DNA from: JBEHWX01 sp048498995
GTDB lineage: Bacteria > Bacteroidota > Ignavibacteria > OLB7
NCBI GenBank assembly: GCA_048498995.1
Contig: JBEHWX010000083.1
Coordinates: 1-26,638, forward strand
Length of the DNA: 26,638 bases
Direction of reading: 5' to 3'
Shown: piece by piece, positions 18,004-26,303 of the stretch
Position numbering within the stretch: the first letter of the stretch is position 1
Layout: every line of letters begins with the position of its first letter
The notes under the pieces: model-generated
Databases searched by the model: none
Told to the model about the DNA's origin: nothing
The model's input: only the letters and a program-made list of their open reading frames with translations
Made by a program: the position numbers and the translations under genes

Positions 18004-18194
18004 GAAATGGAACCTAGTTCTCGAGCTTCCGGCAGACAAGGATGATTGGCTCCCCCGGCCGTGGATCGGCATTCGAGCGTCGGCGGCTTTGGGGCCGGAG
18101 GCCTTGTGGCCCGCGGCCCGCGCGACGCCGGGCAGGGGAGCTGGCGCGCCGCGGAGCGAGCTCCGGCGCACGGTCGTGGGTCAGTCCCGCTTGG

Positions 18195-19670
18195 TCAGGC
18201 CCGCTTGTACGACTTCTCGACGTACTCCTCGGCCGAGGCCTTCCAGGAGTGGTCCTCCATCATGATCGAGCGGATCAGCTCCTCCCACTTCTCCTCATCC
18301 TTGTAGAGGGCAAGTGCGCGCTTGAGCGCGTCGAGCATCGCCTCGCTCGTGTACTGCGTGAAGAGGAAGCCGTTGCCGGTTCCCTTCTTCGGGTTGTGCT
18401 CGACGATGGAATCGGCCAGCCCGCCGGTCTTGTGCACGATCGGCACCGTGCCGTAGGCCAGGGCGTAGAGCTGATTGAGCCCGCACGGCTCGAACTTCGA
18501 GGGCATCAGCAGCAGGTCCGACCCGGCCTGGATCAGGTGCGCCAGGCTCTCGTCGTACTCGGTGTTGACCACCACGTTCTTGTGCTTCTTGGCCGCCTTC
18601 TCGAGCGCGGTCTGATATTTCTTCTCCCCCTCGCCGAGGATCACCATCTGCACGCCGAGCCCGGCGATCTCGTCGATGGCCGAGACCACCAGATCGTATC
18701 CCTTCTGCTCGACCATCCGTCCGATCATGCCGATCACCGGCGTGTCGATATCGGCCGTCAGCCCGAACTTCGAGACCAGGGCGTTCTTGTTCTCGAACTT
18801 CCCCTCGAGGGAATCGACCGTGTACTTCGTCTCGATCAGCTTGTCGGTGCCCGGGTTCCAGACCTCGGTATCGACGCCGTTGAGGATGCCGCAGAGCTTC
18901 TCCTTGCTCTTCTTGAGAACCCCCTCCAGCCCGAAGCCATGCTCGGCGGTGAGGATCTCCTTGGCATAGGTGGGGGAGACGGTCGTGACCGAATCGGCGT
19001 AGAGGATGCCGGCCTTCATGAAGTTGACCTGGCCGTTCTGCTCGAGCGCGTTCGGGATCGCGAGCTTGGCCGGCAGGCCGATCTTCGCCGCCGTGGTCGA
19101 GGGGAAGATTCCCTGATAGGCGGTGTTGTGGATCGTCAGGATGCTCTTGGTATGGGAGAAGAACGCGTCCTTGGCGTAGATCTCCTTCAGCAGCATCGGG
19201 ATCAGCGCGGTCTGCCAGTCGTTGCAGTGAATGATGTCCGGCCGCCAGCCGAGCTTCTGACAGGTCTCGAGCACCGCCTTCTGGAAGAAGATGAAGCGCT
19301 CGTCGTTGTTCGGGAAGTCCTTGCCGGTGTTCGGATCGGTGTAGATCCCCTTGACCGGCTCCAGATACTTGTCGTTGGTGACCAGATAGACCTGAACCTT
19401 CGCGCGGGAGTTGACCACCTGGGAGCTCTTGACCGTGGCCATCGTCTCCTGGCCGGCGACCTCGATCGGAATATCCTTCAGGCGCTTAATTTCGTGGATC
19501 CGATTGCGACGCTCGGAGACCGTGCCATACTTCGGCACGACGATCCGGACGTCGTGACCCAGTTCGGTTAGAGCCAGCGGAAGTGCGGCGCTCACATCCG
19601 CCAGACCCCCGGTCTTGGCAAACGGGACGACTTCACTGGTAACGAACAGAATGCTCAGGCTCTTTGCCAT
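18195..19670 (-). CDS. glgA: Glycogen synthase (ADP-glucose type)
   Basis: GlgA, a GT5 retaining glycosyltransferase, adds glucose from ADP-glucose to the growing alpha-1,4-glucan in the cytoplasm. The 491 residues match the usual length. The ADP-glucose loop KTGGLADV (19-26) is at the N-terminus, and HCNDWQTALIP and TIHNTAYQGIFP follow in the first Rossmann domain. In the C-terminal domain PSKFEPCGLNQLYALAYGT (with the catalytic Glu) precedes a second KTGGLADS. The gene is transcribed alone or ahead of the lipoprotein gene (191-bp gap). A Bacteroidota-like promoter (19708-19738) lies close upstream, giving a short leader. No other glycogen gene is in the window. Confidence 0.97.
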   Translation of the reverse strand: MAKSLSILFVTSEVVPFAKTGGLADVSAALPLALTELGHDVRIVVPKYGTVSERRNRIHEIKRLKDIPIEVAGQETMATVKSSQVVNSRAKVQVYLVTNDKYLEPVKGIYTDPNTGKDFPNNDERFIFFQKAVLETCQKLGWRPDIIHCNDWQTALIPMLLKEIYAKDAFFSHTKSILTIHNTAYQGIFPSTTAAKIGLPAKLAIPNALEQNGQVNFMKAGILYADSVTTVSPTYAKEILTAEHGFGLEGVLKKSKEKLCGILNGVDTEVWNPGTDKLIETKYTVDSLEGKFENKNALVSKFGLTADIDTPVIGMIGRMVEQKGYDLVVSAIDEIAGLGVQMVILGEGEKKYQTALEKAAKKHKNVVVNTEYDESLAHLIQAGSDLLLMPSKFEPCGLNQLYALAYGTVPIVHKTGGLADSIVEHNPKKGTGNGFLFTQYTSEAMLDALKRALALYKDEEKWEELIRSIMMEDHSWKASAEEYVEKSYKRA

Positions 19671-20161
19671 AGGTATGTATTGATAAGAGGATGCACCGCG
19701 AAGGGCGCAAATATACTGAAATCGCCCGTGGTGACAATTTCATGGGGAATCCGCAGATTGCAGGGTCTGTTCCGAGGGGACCCTTCGGAGGAGCGCCGCC
19801 CGCCGCGGCATCCGTCAGGCGGCATTCCGCCGTCCGAGGGAGGGAGTCCCCGGCCCGAGCCCGGCCTGAGTCCGAGCCTGAACCGGGCTTCGGCCCGGAG
19901 CGAGCCGGCAATCGGCCGGACCGGCACCCGACCATGCGACCGATACGCCCTTGCCGGCCGATTCGTCGCCGGAGATGTTCCATCGACAGGTCTCGTCCGG
20001 ACCAGAAGCGTATCTTCCCGGACCGTCGATGGCTCCGGTACGTCCGTCGACGAGGGCGACACCCCGATCCGCTCGTATCACGGCATCAGAGCGGGACCCC
20101 CGGTCCCGACCCTCAACCGCTCCGCCGGGCCCGGCCCCGACGGAGCAAGACCTTATCGTAC
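19671..20161. other. Divergent glgA/glycosidase intergenic region
   Basis: These 490 bp separate the divergent glgA and GH3 genes. Besides the glgA promoter I see a CCGGGC-TTCG-GCCCGG tetraloop hairpin (19883-19898) and GC-rich low-complexity sequence. Frames open through the region give only Arg/Pro-rich translations, so no gene is called. Confidence 0.6.
19708..19738 (-). promoter_or_regulatory. Bacteroidota-type promoter of glgA
   Basis: On the minus strand ATTG (19738-19735), 19 nt and TATATTTG (19715-19708) match the pattern TTTG-N19-TAnnTTTG of the Bacteroidota primary sigma factor, with one mismatch. Transcription would start near 19702, about 32 nt before the glgA ATG. Confidence 0.65.
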
Positions 20162-21661
20162 ATGACCGATTCACGAACTCTTCTGGCTCAGTCGATCTTC
20201 CCCCGCTTGAGCTGCACCCGGTACCGCTCCGAGAGCGAGTATCGGAGCCAGATCGACGAGCTTGTGGGAGGCGGGAGTGTCGGCGGATTCGTCGTCTTCG
20301 ACGGCGATGTCGACCTGGTCGGCGCCGTGCTGGCCGAGCTGCGGGAGCGCGCCGACGGGGGACTGCTCTTCGCGGCCGACTGCGAGGATGGCGTGACGAT
20401 GCGCTTTCCCGGCGGCACCGAGTTTCCGACGATGATGGCGCTCGGCGAGGCCAACGACCTGGCCGCCACCTACTCGGTGGCCCGGAGCATCGCCCGCGAG
20501 ATGCGGGCGCTCGGGATCTACTGGAACTTCGCGCCGGTGGCCGACGTGAACACCGACCCGCGCAACCCGATCATCAACACCCGCTCCTTCGGCTCCGATC
20601 CGGCGCGCGTGGCCGATCACGTTCACGCATACCTTCAGGGGCTGAAGGATGGGGGAGTGGTCTCCTGCGTCAAGCATTTCCCCGGGCATGGCGATACCTC
20701 GGTCGACTCTCATCTCGAGCTTCCGGTGATCGAGGCCGATCTCCGCCGGCTGAACAACGTGGAGATCCTTCCCTTCAAGGAATCGATCAAGCAGGGGGTG
20801 CAGTCGGTGATGGTGGCGCACATCGCCGTGCCGGCGCTCGATCCGGAGCGCGCCCCGGCCACGCTCTCCAAGCCGATCGTCACCGGCCTGCTCCGCGAGC
20901 AGCTCGGCTTCGACGGCGTGATCGTGACCGACGCGCTGGACATGCACGCGCTCACGCATCACTACGACCCGACCTCCTCCACGGTGATGGCCTACGAGGC
21001 CGGATGCGACGTGCTGGAGATCCCCGTGGACCCGCGGGCCACCCTCGCCGCGCTGGAGCGCGCGGCAGCCTCCAAACGGATCGGCCGCCAGCGGATCAAG
21101 GCCACCGCCGGCCGGATCGCCGCGCTCAAGAAATGGACCTCCGAGTACCACGACGACAAGCACACGCTGGCGCAGTCCCGTCGGGGGCACGACGTGATAG
21201 CGCTGGAGGCGGCGCGCCGGTCGATCCGGGTGGTCGGACGGCTCCGGAAGCTCTACGCGCCCCTCTTCGTGATCGCCTTCGCCGACAGCGCGGAGAACAC
21301 GAAGCCGGAGGAGTGGTTCGGCTATTTCTCCTCTTGGTACGACGGCGAGGCCACCGGCGCGGTGGTGCTGCCGACGACGAGCGAGGAGGAGCGGGACCAG
21401 ATCGTGGCCGGGATCGAGAGCGCCGGCTCGGTGGTGATCTCTCTTTTCGTGAAGCCGCGCGGCTTCGCCGGCACCATCGGCCTGAGCCCGATGCAGCGGG
21501 AAGTTTTCTCGCACGTGGCGCGCAAGCCGTACGTGATCCTCGACTTCGGCAACCCGTATCTGCTGGAGGACGCCGATCCGAAGGTGCGGATCGACACGTT
21601 CTCCGCCTCCTCGGCCAGCCTCGCCGCCTCGATCGAAGCTCTCAGCCGCGCGATCAAATGA
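20162..21661 (+). CDS. GH3-family glycosidase, beta-N-acetylhexosaminidase (NagZ)-like
   Basis: GH3 enzymes of the NagZ type remove N-acetylglucosamine from muropeptides. The 499-residue protein has no signal peptide, so it is probably cytoplasmic. The NagZ motif KHFPGHGDTSVDSH (171-184) carries the His of the His-Asp general acid dyad, and VIVTDALDM contains the nucleophile Asp257. The TIM barrel ends near 340. An extra domain of about 150 residues (VISLFVKPRG, then GLSPMQREV) resembles the alpha/beta C-terminal domain of longer GH3 enzymes and of two-domain NagZ. I start at the ATG at 20162; the frame runs open to 19691 but its extension is Arg/Pro-rich and crosses the glgA promoter. Substrate preference beyond family level is inferred. 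Confidence 0.88.
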   Translation: MTDSRTLLAQSIFPRLSCTRYRSESEYRSQIDELVGGGSVGGFVVFDGDVDLVGAVLAELRERADGGLLFAADCEDGVTMRFPGGTEFPTMMALGEANDLAATYSVARSIAREMRALGIYWNFAPVADVNTDPRNPIINTRSFGSDPARVADHVHAYLQGLKDGGVVSCVKHFPGHGDTSVDSHLELPVIEADLRRLNNVEILPFKESIKQGVQSVMVAHIAVPALDPERAPATLSKPIVTGLLREQLGFDGVIVTDALDMHALTHHYDPTSSTVMAYEAGCDVLEIPVDPRATLAALERAAASKRIGRQRIKATAGRIAALKKWTSEYHDDKHTLAQSRRGHDVIALEAARRSIRVVGRLRKLYAPLFVIAFADSAENTKPEEWFGYFSSWYDGEATGAVVLPTTSEEERDQIVAGIESAGSVVISLFVKPRGFAGTIGLSPMQREVFSHVARKPYVILDFGNPYLLEDADPKVRIDTFSASSASLAASIEALSRAIK

Positions 21662-21672
21662 GCTGTTGAGGA

Positions 21673-21691
21673 GATGCGCGCCCGGCGCATC
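21673..21691 (+). terminator. Possible hairpin terminator after the GH3 gene
   Basis: GATGCGC, loop GCCCG, GCGCATC: a perfect 7-bp stem begins 12 bp after the stop codon. No T-tract follows it. Confidence 0.35.
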
Positions 21692-21742
21692 CCGTCGCAC
21701 ATCCCCACATCATGCTCGCGCCCCGCGGCCGCGCCCCACGTA

Positions 21743-21925
21743 CCGGTAGGCGCAGCTCTTCAGGCTGCGCCCAGGATGGTACCGCAGAGGGCCTGCCGGT
21801 AGGCGCAGCTCTTGAGGCTGCGCCCAGGGTGGTGCCGCAAATGCCGGTAGGCGCAGCTCTTCAGGCTGCGCCCAGGATGGTACCGCAGAGGGCCTGCCGG
21901 TAGGCGCAGCTCTTCAGGCTGCGCC
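21743..21925 (-). repeat. Palindrome array, first part (four units)
   Basis: Four units of GGCGCAGC-TCTTCAG-GCTGCGCC start at 21749, 21802, 21850 and 21903, each preceded by CCGGTA. The second has TCTTGAG in the loop. Spacings are 53, 48 and 53 bp, and the stretch between units 1 and 2 is repeated exactly between units 3 and 4, a higher-order period of 101 bp. On the minus strand the unit reads GGCGCAGC-CTGAAGA-GCTGCGCC-TACCGG. Confidence 0.9.
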
Positions 21926-21990
21926 CACGGTGGTTCGTGGGAGTCATGGGCGCTGGTACGTGCGGTTACCGATGTGCTTACCATGTGCCT

Positions 21991-22156
21991 ACGGCGGCAC
22001 CAATGGCGCACGCTGAAGACGTGCGCCTACCCCTGCGTCGAGCATGTATTGACGGTGGCGTCAATGGCGCACGCTGAAGACGTGCGACTACCGATGTACT
22101 GACCTTGTTCTCACGGCGGCATCAATCGCGCGCGCTGAAGGCGCGCGGCTACCGAT
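21991..22156 (+). repeat. Palindrome array, second part (three units, opposite orientation)
   Basis: Three units share CGGCGGC..CAAT-like flanks and end in TACC. They are GGCGCACG-CTGAAGA-CGTGCGCC (22005-22027), GGCGCACG-CTGAAGA-CGTGCGAC (22066-22088) and CGCGCGCG-CTGAAGG-CGCGCGGC (22127-22149), 61 bp apart. Loop and 3' flank equal those of the first part read on the minus strand, but the stem differs in a pairing-preserving way. They are REP-like elements. Confidence 0.88.
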
Positions 22157-22295
22157 GCGCGGCGCACCAGGGCAACGCGATTTCACCATTCCTCATTCTT
22201 CATTGTCGGTTCTCTTCCGTTATTTTACCTGATCTAGTTCGTCCGCGGCGACGGCAGAATCGGCCCGGATCACGTCAGATTAACGCAGCATTCCC

Positions 22296-24134
22296 ATGGC
22301 AAAGAAGCTCAAGGAGTATTCTCCGACCACGTATCTCGACTTCAACAAGGCCCAGACGTTCCGGCAGCAGCAGGAGTGGGTTGAGAAGGTCCGGAAGAAG
22401 TTCGGCAGGGAGTATCCGCTCATCATCGACGGTAAGAAGGTGAAGGCCGATCAGATGGTCCCCTCGCTCAACCCGGCCGATCCGAGCGAGGTCGTGGGCT
22501 ACTTCGCGCATGCCTCCAAGGAGCAGGCCGCCCAGGCGATCGACGCCGCGGCCAAGGTGTTCGAGAAGTGGAAGAACGTGCCGGCCACCGAGCGCGCCGA
22601 CTACCTGTTCCGCGCCGCGCAGACCGTGCGCGACCGCCGCATGGAGATCAACGCCTGGATGATCAGCGAGGTCGGGAAGAACTACGCCGAGGCCGACGCC
22701 GACACCGCCGAGGCGATCGACTTCCTCGAGTTCTACGGCCGCGAGATGCTCCGCTACGCCGGCCCGCAGCCGGTGGTGCCGAACGCCGGAGAGAAGGGCT
22801 ACCTCGAGTATCTCCCGCTCGGCGTCGGTGCCGTGATCCCGCCGTGGAATTTCCCGTTCGCCATTCTTGTCGGCATGACCGCCTCGGCATTCGTCACCGG
22901 CAATACCGTCGTGCTCAAGCCGTCGAGCGACTCGCCGATGATGGGATGGCTCTTCATGGAGATCCTCCAGTCGATCGGCCTGCCGAAGGGGGTCGTCAAC
23001 TTCCTGCCGGGTGACGGCGGCGAGATCGGCGACTTCATGGTGGAGCATCCGAGGGTCCGCTTCGTTTCCTTCACCGGATCGGCCGCCATCGGCAAGCGGA
23101 TCTATGCGCGCGCCGCCCAGACGCCGGACGATCAGATCTGGCTCAAGCGGGTCGTGGCCGAGATGGGGGGCAAGGACTCGATCATCGTCGACGCCGATGC
23201 CGACCTTGAAGCGGCCGCCAACGGCGTGGTCGCCTCGGCGTTCGGATTCCAGGGACAGAAGTGCTCCGCCTGCTCCCGCGTGATCGTCGATCAGAAGATC
23301 TACAACGAGTTCGTCGAGATGATCCGCGAGCGCGTCGAGGATATCGAGATCGGCGACCCGAAGGAGAACACCTTCATGGGACCGGTCTCCAGCGAGCGCG
23401 CCTACCGGAAGATTCTCGAGTACATCGAGATCGGCAAGGGAGAGGGACGCCTGATCACCGGCGGTGACAAGGCCGACGGCCCGGGATGGTTCATCCGTCC
23501 GACCGTGATCGCCGACGTGAAGCCGAACGCCCGCATCTCCCAGGAGGAGATCTTCGGCCCGGTTCTGGCCGTCATCAAGTCGAAGGGCTTCGACGACGCG
23601 CTCAAGATCGCCAACAACACCGTGTACGGTCTGACCGGCGCGGTCTATACCTCGGACCGCACGAAGCTTCAGCGCGCCGCGCGCGAGTTCTTCGTCGGCA
23701 ATCTCTATCTGAACCGCAAGTGCACCGGCGCGCTCGTGGGCGTCCATCCATTCGGAGGGTTCAACATGTCGGGAACGGATTCGAAGGCGGGGGGACGCGA
23801 CTATCTCCTCCTGTTCATGCAGGCCAAGTCGGTCGCCGAGAAGGAGATCGAGCCGGCACCGCGCAAGAGCGCGGGCGCGGCCAAGGGAGCCACGAAGACC
23901 GCCGCCGCCAAGAAGGTCGTCGCGGCGAGCAAGACGACCTCGGCCACCAAGAAGGTTGCCGCCGCCACGGGAGGAGCCTCCAAGAATGGCGCTTCCAAGA
24001 ATGGCGCTTCCAAGAACGGCGCGGCCAAGGCGGGAGCGACCAAGGCAACGACCAAGGCCGGCGCCAAGAAGGGGGCCGCCCTCAAGAAGGAGGTCAACAC
24101 CAAGCTGAAGCAGGACGCCGAGGGAGGCTTCTGA
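22296..24134 (+). CDS. pruA: L-glutamate gamma-semialdehyde (P5C) dehydrogenase with histone H1-like tail
   Basis: The enzyme oxidises glutamate semialdehyde, the open form of P5C, to glutamate with NAD(P), in proline breakdown. Residues 1-518 are the full aldehyde dehydrogenase of the RocA/PruA type: PWNFP (183-187), KPSSDSP (208-214), AEMGGKD (288-294, Glu289) and QGQKCSACSR with nucleophile Cys323. The family normally ends near residue 515. Here 94 more residues follow (519-612), with about 20 Lys and very many Ala and Gly, in patterns such as AAAKK, three repeats of GASKN and TKATTKAG. This is the composition of bacterial histone H1-like and AlgP-like tails. The extension is in frame with no stop between. 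It could bind nucleic acid or polyphosphate; this is inference. No separate proline dehydrogenase gene is in the window. Confidence 0.93.
   Translation: MAKKLKEYSPTTYLDFNKAQTFRQQQEWVEKVRKKFGREYPLIIDGKKVKADQMVPSLNPADPSEVVGYFAHASKEQAAQAIDAAAKVFEKWKNVPATERADYLFRAAQTVRDRRMEINAWMISEVGKNYAEADADTAEAIDFLEFYGREMLRYAGPQPVVPNAGEKGYLEYLPLGVGAVIPPWNFPFAILVGMTASAFVTGNTVVLKPSSDSPMMGWLFMEILQSIGLPKGVVNFLPGDGGEIGDFMVEHPRVRFVSFTGSAAIGKRIYARAAQTPDDQIWLKRVVAEMGGKDSIIVDADADLEAAANGVVASAFGFQGQKCSACSRVIVDQKIYNEFVEMIRERVEDIEIGDPKENTFMGPVSSERAYRKILEYIEIGKGEGRLITGGDKADGPGWFIRPTVIADVKPNARISQEEIFGPVLAVIKSKGFDDALKIANNTVYGLTGAVYTSDRTKLQRAAREFFVGNLYLNRKCTGALVGVHPFGGFNMSGTDSKAGGRDYLLLFMQAKSVAEKEIEPAPRKSAGAAKGATKTAAAKKVVAASKTTSATKKVAAATGGASKNGASKNGASKNGAAKAGATKATTKAGAKKGAALKKEVNTKLKQDAEGGF
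23973..24017 (+). repeat. 15-bp in-frame tandem repeat coding for GASKN
   Basis: GGAGCCTCCAAGAAT, GGCGCTTCCAAGAAT and GGCGCTTCCAAGAAC follow each other in the tail of the dehydrogenase gene. The unit length keeps the frame, so the tail can grow or shrink by five residues per step. Confidence 0.9.
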
Positions 24135-24190
24135 GCCGAACGGGTATCCGAATGATCCGCTCCGGACATCGCGTATGATCCGGGGCCGAT

Positions 24191-24220
24191 GCGGGCCGGG
24201 GAGTGATCTCCCCGGCCCGC
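24191..24220 (+). terminator. Strong hairpin terminator after the dehydrogenase gene
   Basis: A perfect 13-bp stem (GCGGGCCGGGGAG/CTCCCCGGCCCGC) with loop TGAT lies 56 bp after the stop. Only CGTCGTTTC follows, a weak T-tract. Confidence 0.75.
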
Positions 24221-24280
24221 CGTCGTTTCGGGCGGATCGGATCACCCGAGCGTCGGTGGTGTCAGGTACCCCGTTCTCGA

Positions 24281-24311
24281 TTTGTCCCTGTAACACATTA
24301 TTGTATGTTTC
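24281..24311 (+). promoter_or_regulatory. Bacteroidota-type promoter of the secreted propeller gene
   Basis: TTTG (24281-24284), 19 nt and TATGTTTC (24304-24311) match TTTG-N19-TAnnTTTG with one mismatch in the last base. Transcription would start near 24318, with a leader of about 80 nt. Confidence 0.7.
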
Positions 24312-24397
24312 CGGCTGGACCGCGCACCGTCCTGACGATCGACACCGCGAGCGGATCGAGCCCTCCCATTCACGCACACGACAGACGAGATAGAAGC

Positions 24398-26230
24398 ATG
24401 CGATTTCTACGGGGTACACTAGCGCTGGCCGGCGGACTGCTGATGACGGCCGTTTCGCTGCGCGCGCAGGGAGGGGCCGAGGCGGCCATTCGCGAAAAGA
24501 TGCGCGTCGATCCCGTGCTGCTGGAGCGGCTGATGCGGAGCGTCGGCTCCAAGCCGGTGCCGATCGCCGAGCCGGAGGAGCGCTCCGGATCGCTTGCCGA
24601 GCCGGAGCAGATGCTGATCAGTGGCGTCAAGGAGCCGGAGTCCGAGCTCCACGCCGCGGCCAATCCGACCATGCCCTCCAACCTGATAGTCTCGGTGATC
24701 CGGCAGGGGAACATCAACTCCGATTTCATCGGCTGGCTCACCTGCCCGGTCTATTACACGAAGGACTTCGGCAAGACCTGGAGCAAGTCCTCCTTCAAGA
24801 CCGTGGCGGCCAACGCGCAGTTCACCCTCGGCGGCGGCGATCCGATGCTCTGCTTCGATGCCGACGGCAAGGCGTATCTCTCCTGGATCAACTACTTCTC
24901 GGCCGGCGGCAACAGCTACACCTTCGGCCTCTACTGGGCCTATTCCACCGACGGCGGCGCCACCTGGACCAAGCCGAAGAACCCGGTGATCGGCGAGGGA
25001 CAGGTCGGGCAGGCCGGAAGCGAGGTCTTCGACAAGCAGTGGATGGTGGTGGACACCACGAGCTCCCAGTACCGGAACAATTTCTACTGCGTCTTCATGC
25101 ACGGCGTGGGGCAGAGCGCGGAGATCGTGGTCCGCACCAAGCAGGCCGGCGCCGATGCCTTCTCGACCAAGAACGTCGTGGCCTCGACCGGCGTCGACAG
25201 CGTGCAGTTCGCCAGCATCGACGTCGGGGTCGGCGGCGAGGTCCACGTCACCTTCTACGGGTATGGAGAGGATGGGCCGGCGCTCTACCACGCGGTGTCG
25301 CGCGATGGCGCCAAGACCTTCTCCACGCCGAACCGGATCTCCCCGTTCCATCTCTTCCGCGTCTCGGCCGATGCTCAAGGGGAGTCGATCATCGGCATCC
25401 GCGCCGACCGGATCTATCCCTGTCCGCATCTGGTGATCGATCATTCCGACGGCCCCACCAGGGGAACGCTCTACCAGGTCTGGACCGCCGACGGCATCAC
25501 GAAGCGGGAGGAGAACGGGCTGGATATCTATCTCTCCCGTTCCACCGATCAGGGAGCCACCTGGAGCACGCCGATCGTCGTCAACGACGACCCTCGGGGG
25601 TTGGAGCGGCATCAGTTCTATCCGAGCGTCACCGTCAACGCCAAGGGACGGCTCACCGTGGGATGGTACGATCGGCGGGACGATCCGTCGCAGGTCGAGA
25701 CCGATTACTACCTGGCCAGCTCCACCGATGGCGGCCGGAGCTTCCAGCCGAGCTTCAAGGTGACCAGCCAGCCGAGCGATTTCGAGACGATCGGCGAGCT
25801 GAACAGCGGCTTCGGCATCGGCGAATACACGCAGATCATCTCCTCGGGCGGATATTCCATCCCGTTCTGGGCCGACGGCAGGAAGGGGGATGGCGATATC
25901 GACGTCTATGCCGCGTTCGTGGCCGACGGCTCCCCGGCATCGGTCGGGGTGGTGGAGGTGGCCGATCCCAGGGAGCGGCTGCTGCTCGACGAGCCGGTGA
26001 GCTCCGGCGGCGGCATCAGCCTCGGCTTCGAGGTCGGGGATGCTTCCTCGGTGCGGGCCACGCTCCACGACATGAGCGGCGCCGAGCGGCGCTCGGTCGA
26101 TCTCGGCCGCCGCGACGCCGGTCGCCAGCAGGCGACGATCCAGACCGAGGATCTTCCCTCCGGCGTCTATCTGCTCACGCTCTCCAGCGAGCACGGCCGG
26201 GCCACGCGGCGGGTGGCGATCCTCCGCTGA
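24398..26230 (+). CDS. Secreted Asp-box beta-propeller (sialidase-like) with T9SS C-terminal domain
   Basis: The 610-residue protein has a signal peptide (cleavage near residue 24, LRAQ|GG). Five Asp-box-like motifs SxDxGxTW/F follow: TKDFGKTW (121), STDGGATW (183), SRDGAKTF (301), STDQGATW (382) and STDGGRSF (442). They mark a beta-propeller of the sialidase/BNR type. Asp boxes are structural, and I could not find the full sialidase arginine triad, so enzyme activity is unproven. The last 70 residues (LHDMSG, then TEDLPSGVYLLTL, then RRVAILR) match the type A sorting domain of the type IX secretion system, which sends proteins across the outer membrane to the surface. The ATG at 24398 is chosen for the signal peptide; the frame is open from 24203, over the promoter. 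Secretion genes themselves are not in the window. Confidence 0.88.
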   Translation: MRFLRGTLALAGGLLMTAVSLRAQGGAEAAIREKMRVDPVLLERLMRSVGSKPVPIAEPEERSGSLAEPEQMLISGVKEPESELHAAANPTMPSNLIVSVIRQGNINSDFIGWLTCPVYYTKDFGKTWSKSSFKTVAANAQFTLGGGDPMLCFDADGKAYLSWINYFSAGGNSYTFGLYWAYSTDGGATWTKPKNPVIGEGQVGQAGSEVFDKQWMVVDTTSSQYRNNFYCVFMHGVGQSAEIVVRTKQAGADAFSTKNVVASTGVDSVQFASIDVGVGGEVHVTFYGYGEDGPALYHAVSRDGAKTFSTPNRISPFHLFRVSADAQGESIIGIRADRIYPCPHLVIDHSDGPTRGTLYQVWTADGITKREENGLDIYLSRSTDQGATWSTPIVVNDDPRGLERHQFYPSVTVNAKGRLTVGWYDRRDDPSQVETDYYLASSTDGGRSFQPSFKVTSQPSDFETIGELNSGFGIGEYTQIISSGGYSIPFWADGRKGDGDIDVYAAFVADGSPASVGVVEVADPRERLLLDEPVSSGGGISLGFEVGDASSVRATLHDMSGAERRSVDLGRRDAGRQQATIQTEDLPSGVYLLTLSSEHGRATRRVAILR

Positions 26231-26270
26231 TCTGCCCGACCGCATCTTCTCCGGCACGCGATCCCATCGG

Positions 26271-26297
26271 CGAGCCCGGCCACGACGGCCGGGCTCG
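26271..26297 (+). terminator. Rho-independent-like terminator of the propeller gene
   Basis: A perfect 11-bp stem (CGAGCCCGGCC/GGCCGGGCTCG) with loop ACGAC is followed by TTTGCGTT, 40 bp after the stop codon. Confidence 0.8.
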
Positions 26298-26303
26298 TTT
26301 GCG

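Larger units (their letters stand above)
21662..22295. other. Repeat-rich intergenic region
   Basis: These 634 bp hold a possible terminator hairpin (21673-21691) and the palindrome array (21743-22156). The remaining 140 bp before the P5C dehydrogenase gene are AT-richer (for example CTTCCGTTATTTTACC near 22220) and probably hold its promoter. I could not fit a TTTG-N19-TAnnTTTG pattern there. Confidence 0.65.

Noticed and set aside
18012..18042. Bacteroidota-like promoter directly before the DNRLRE-like lipoprotein
   Set aside because: TTG-N20-TAGGTTCC on the minus strand has two mismatches in the second element and would place the transcript start at the ATG, so I did not call it.
19691..20161. 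Upstream extension of the GH3 gene
   Set aside because: The added 157 residues are Arg/Pro-rich, cross the glgA promoter and have no match to the family start; the ATG at 20162 fits the known N-terminus.
21743..22156. Palindrome array as a CRISPR or as an integron recombination site
   Set aside because: Spacers are shared or repeated rather than unique, orientation changes within the array, and no cas or integrase gene is near.
22275..24419. Long minus-strand open frame of 714 codons
   Set aside because: It is antisense to the P5C dehydrogenase gene and shows the same shadow composition.
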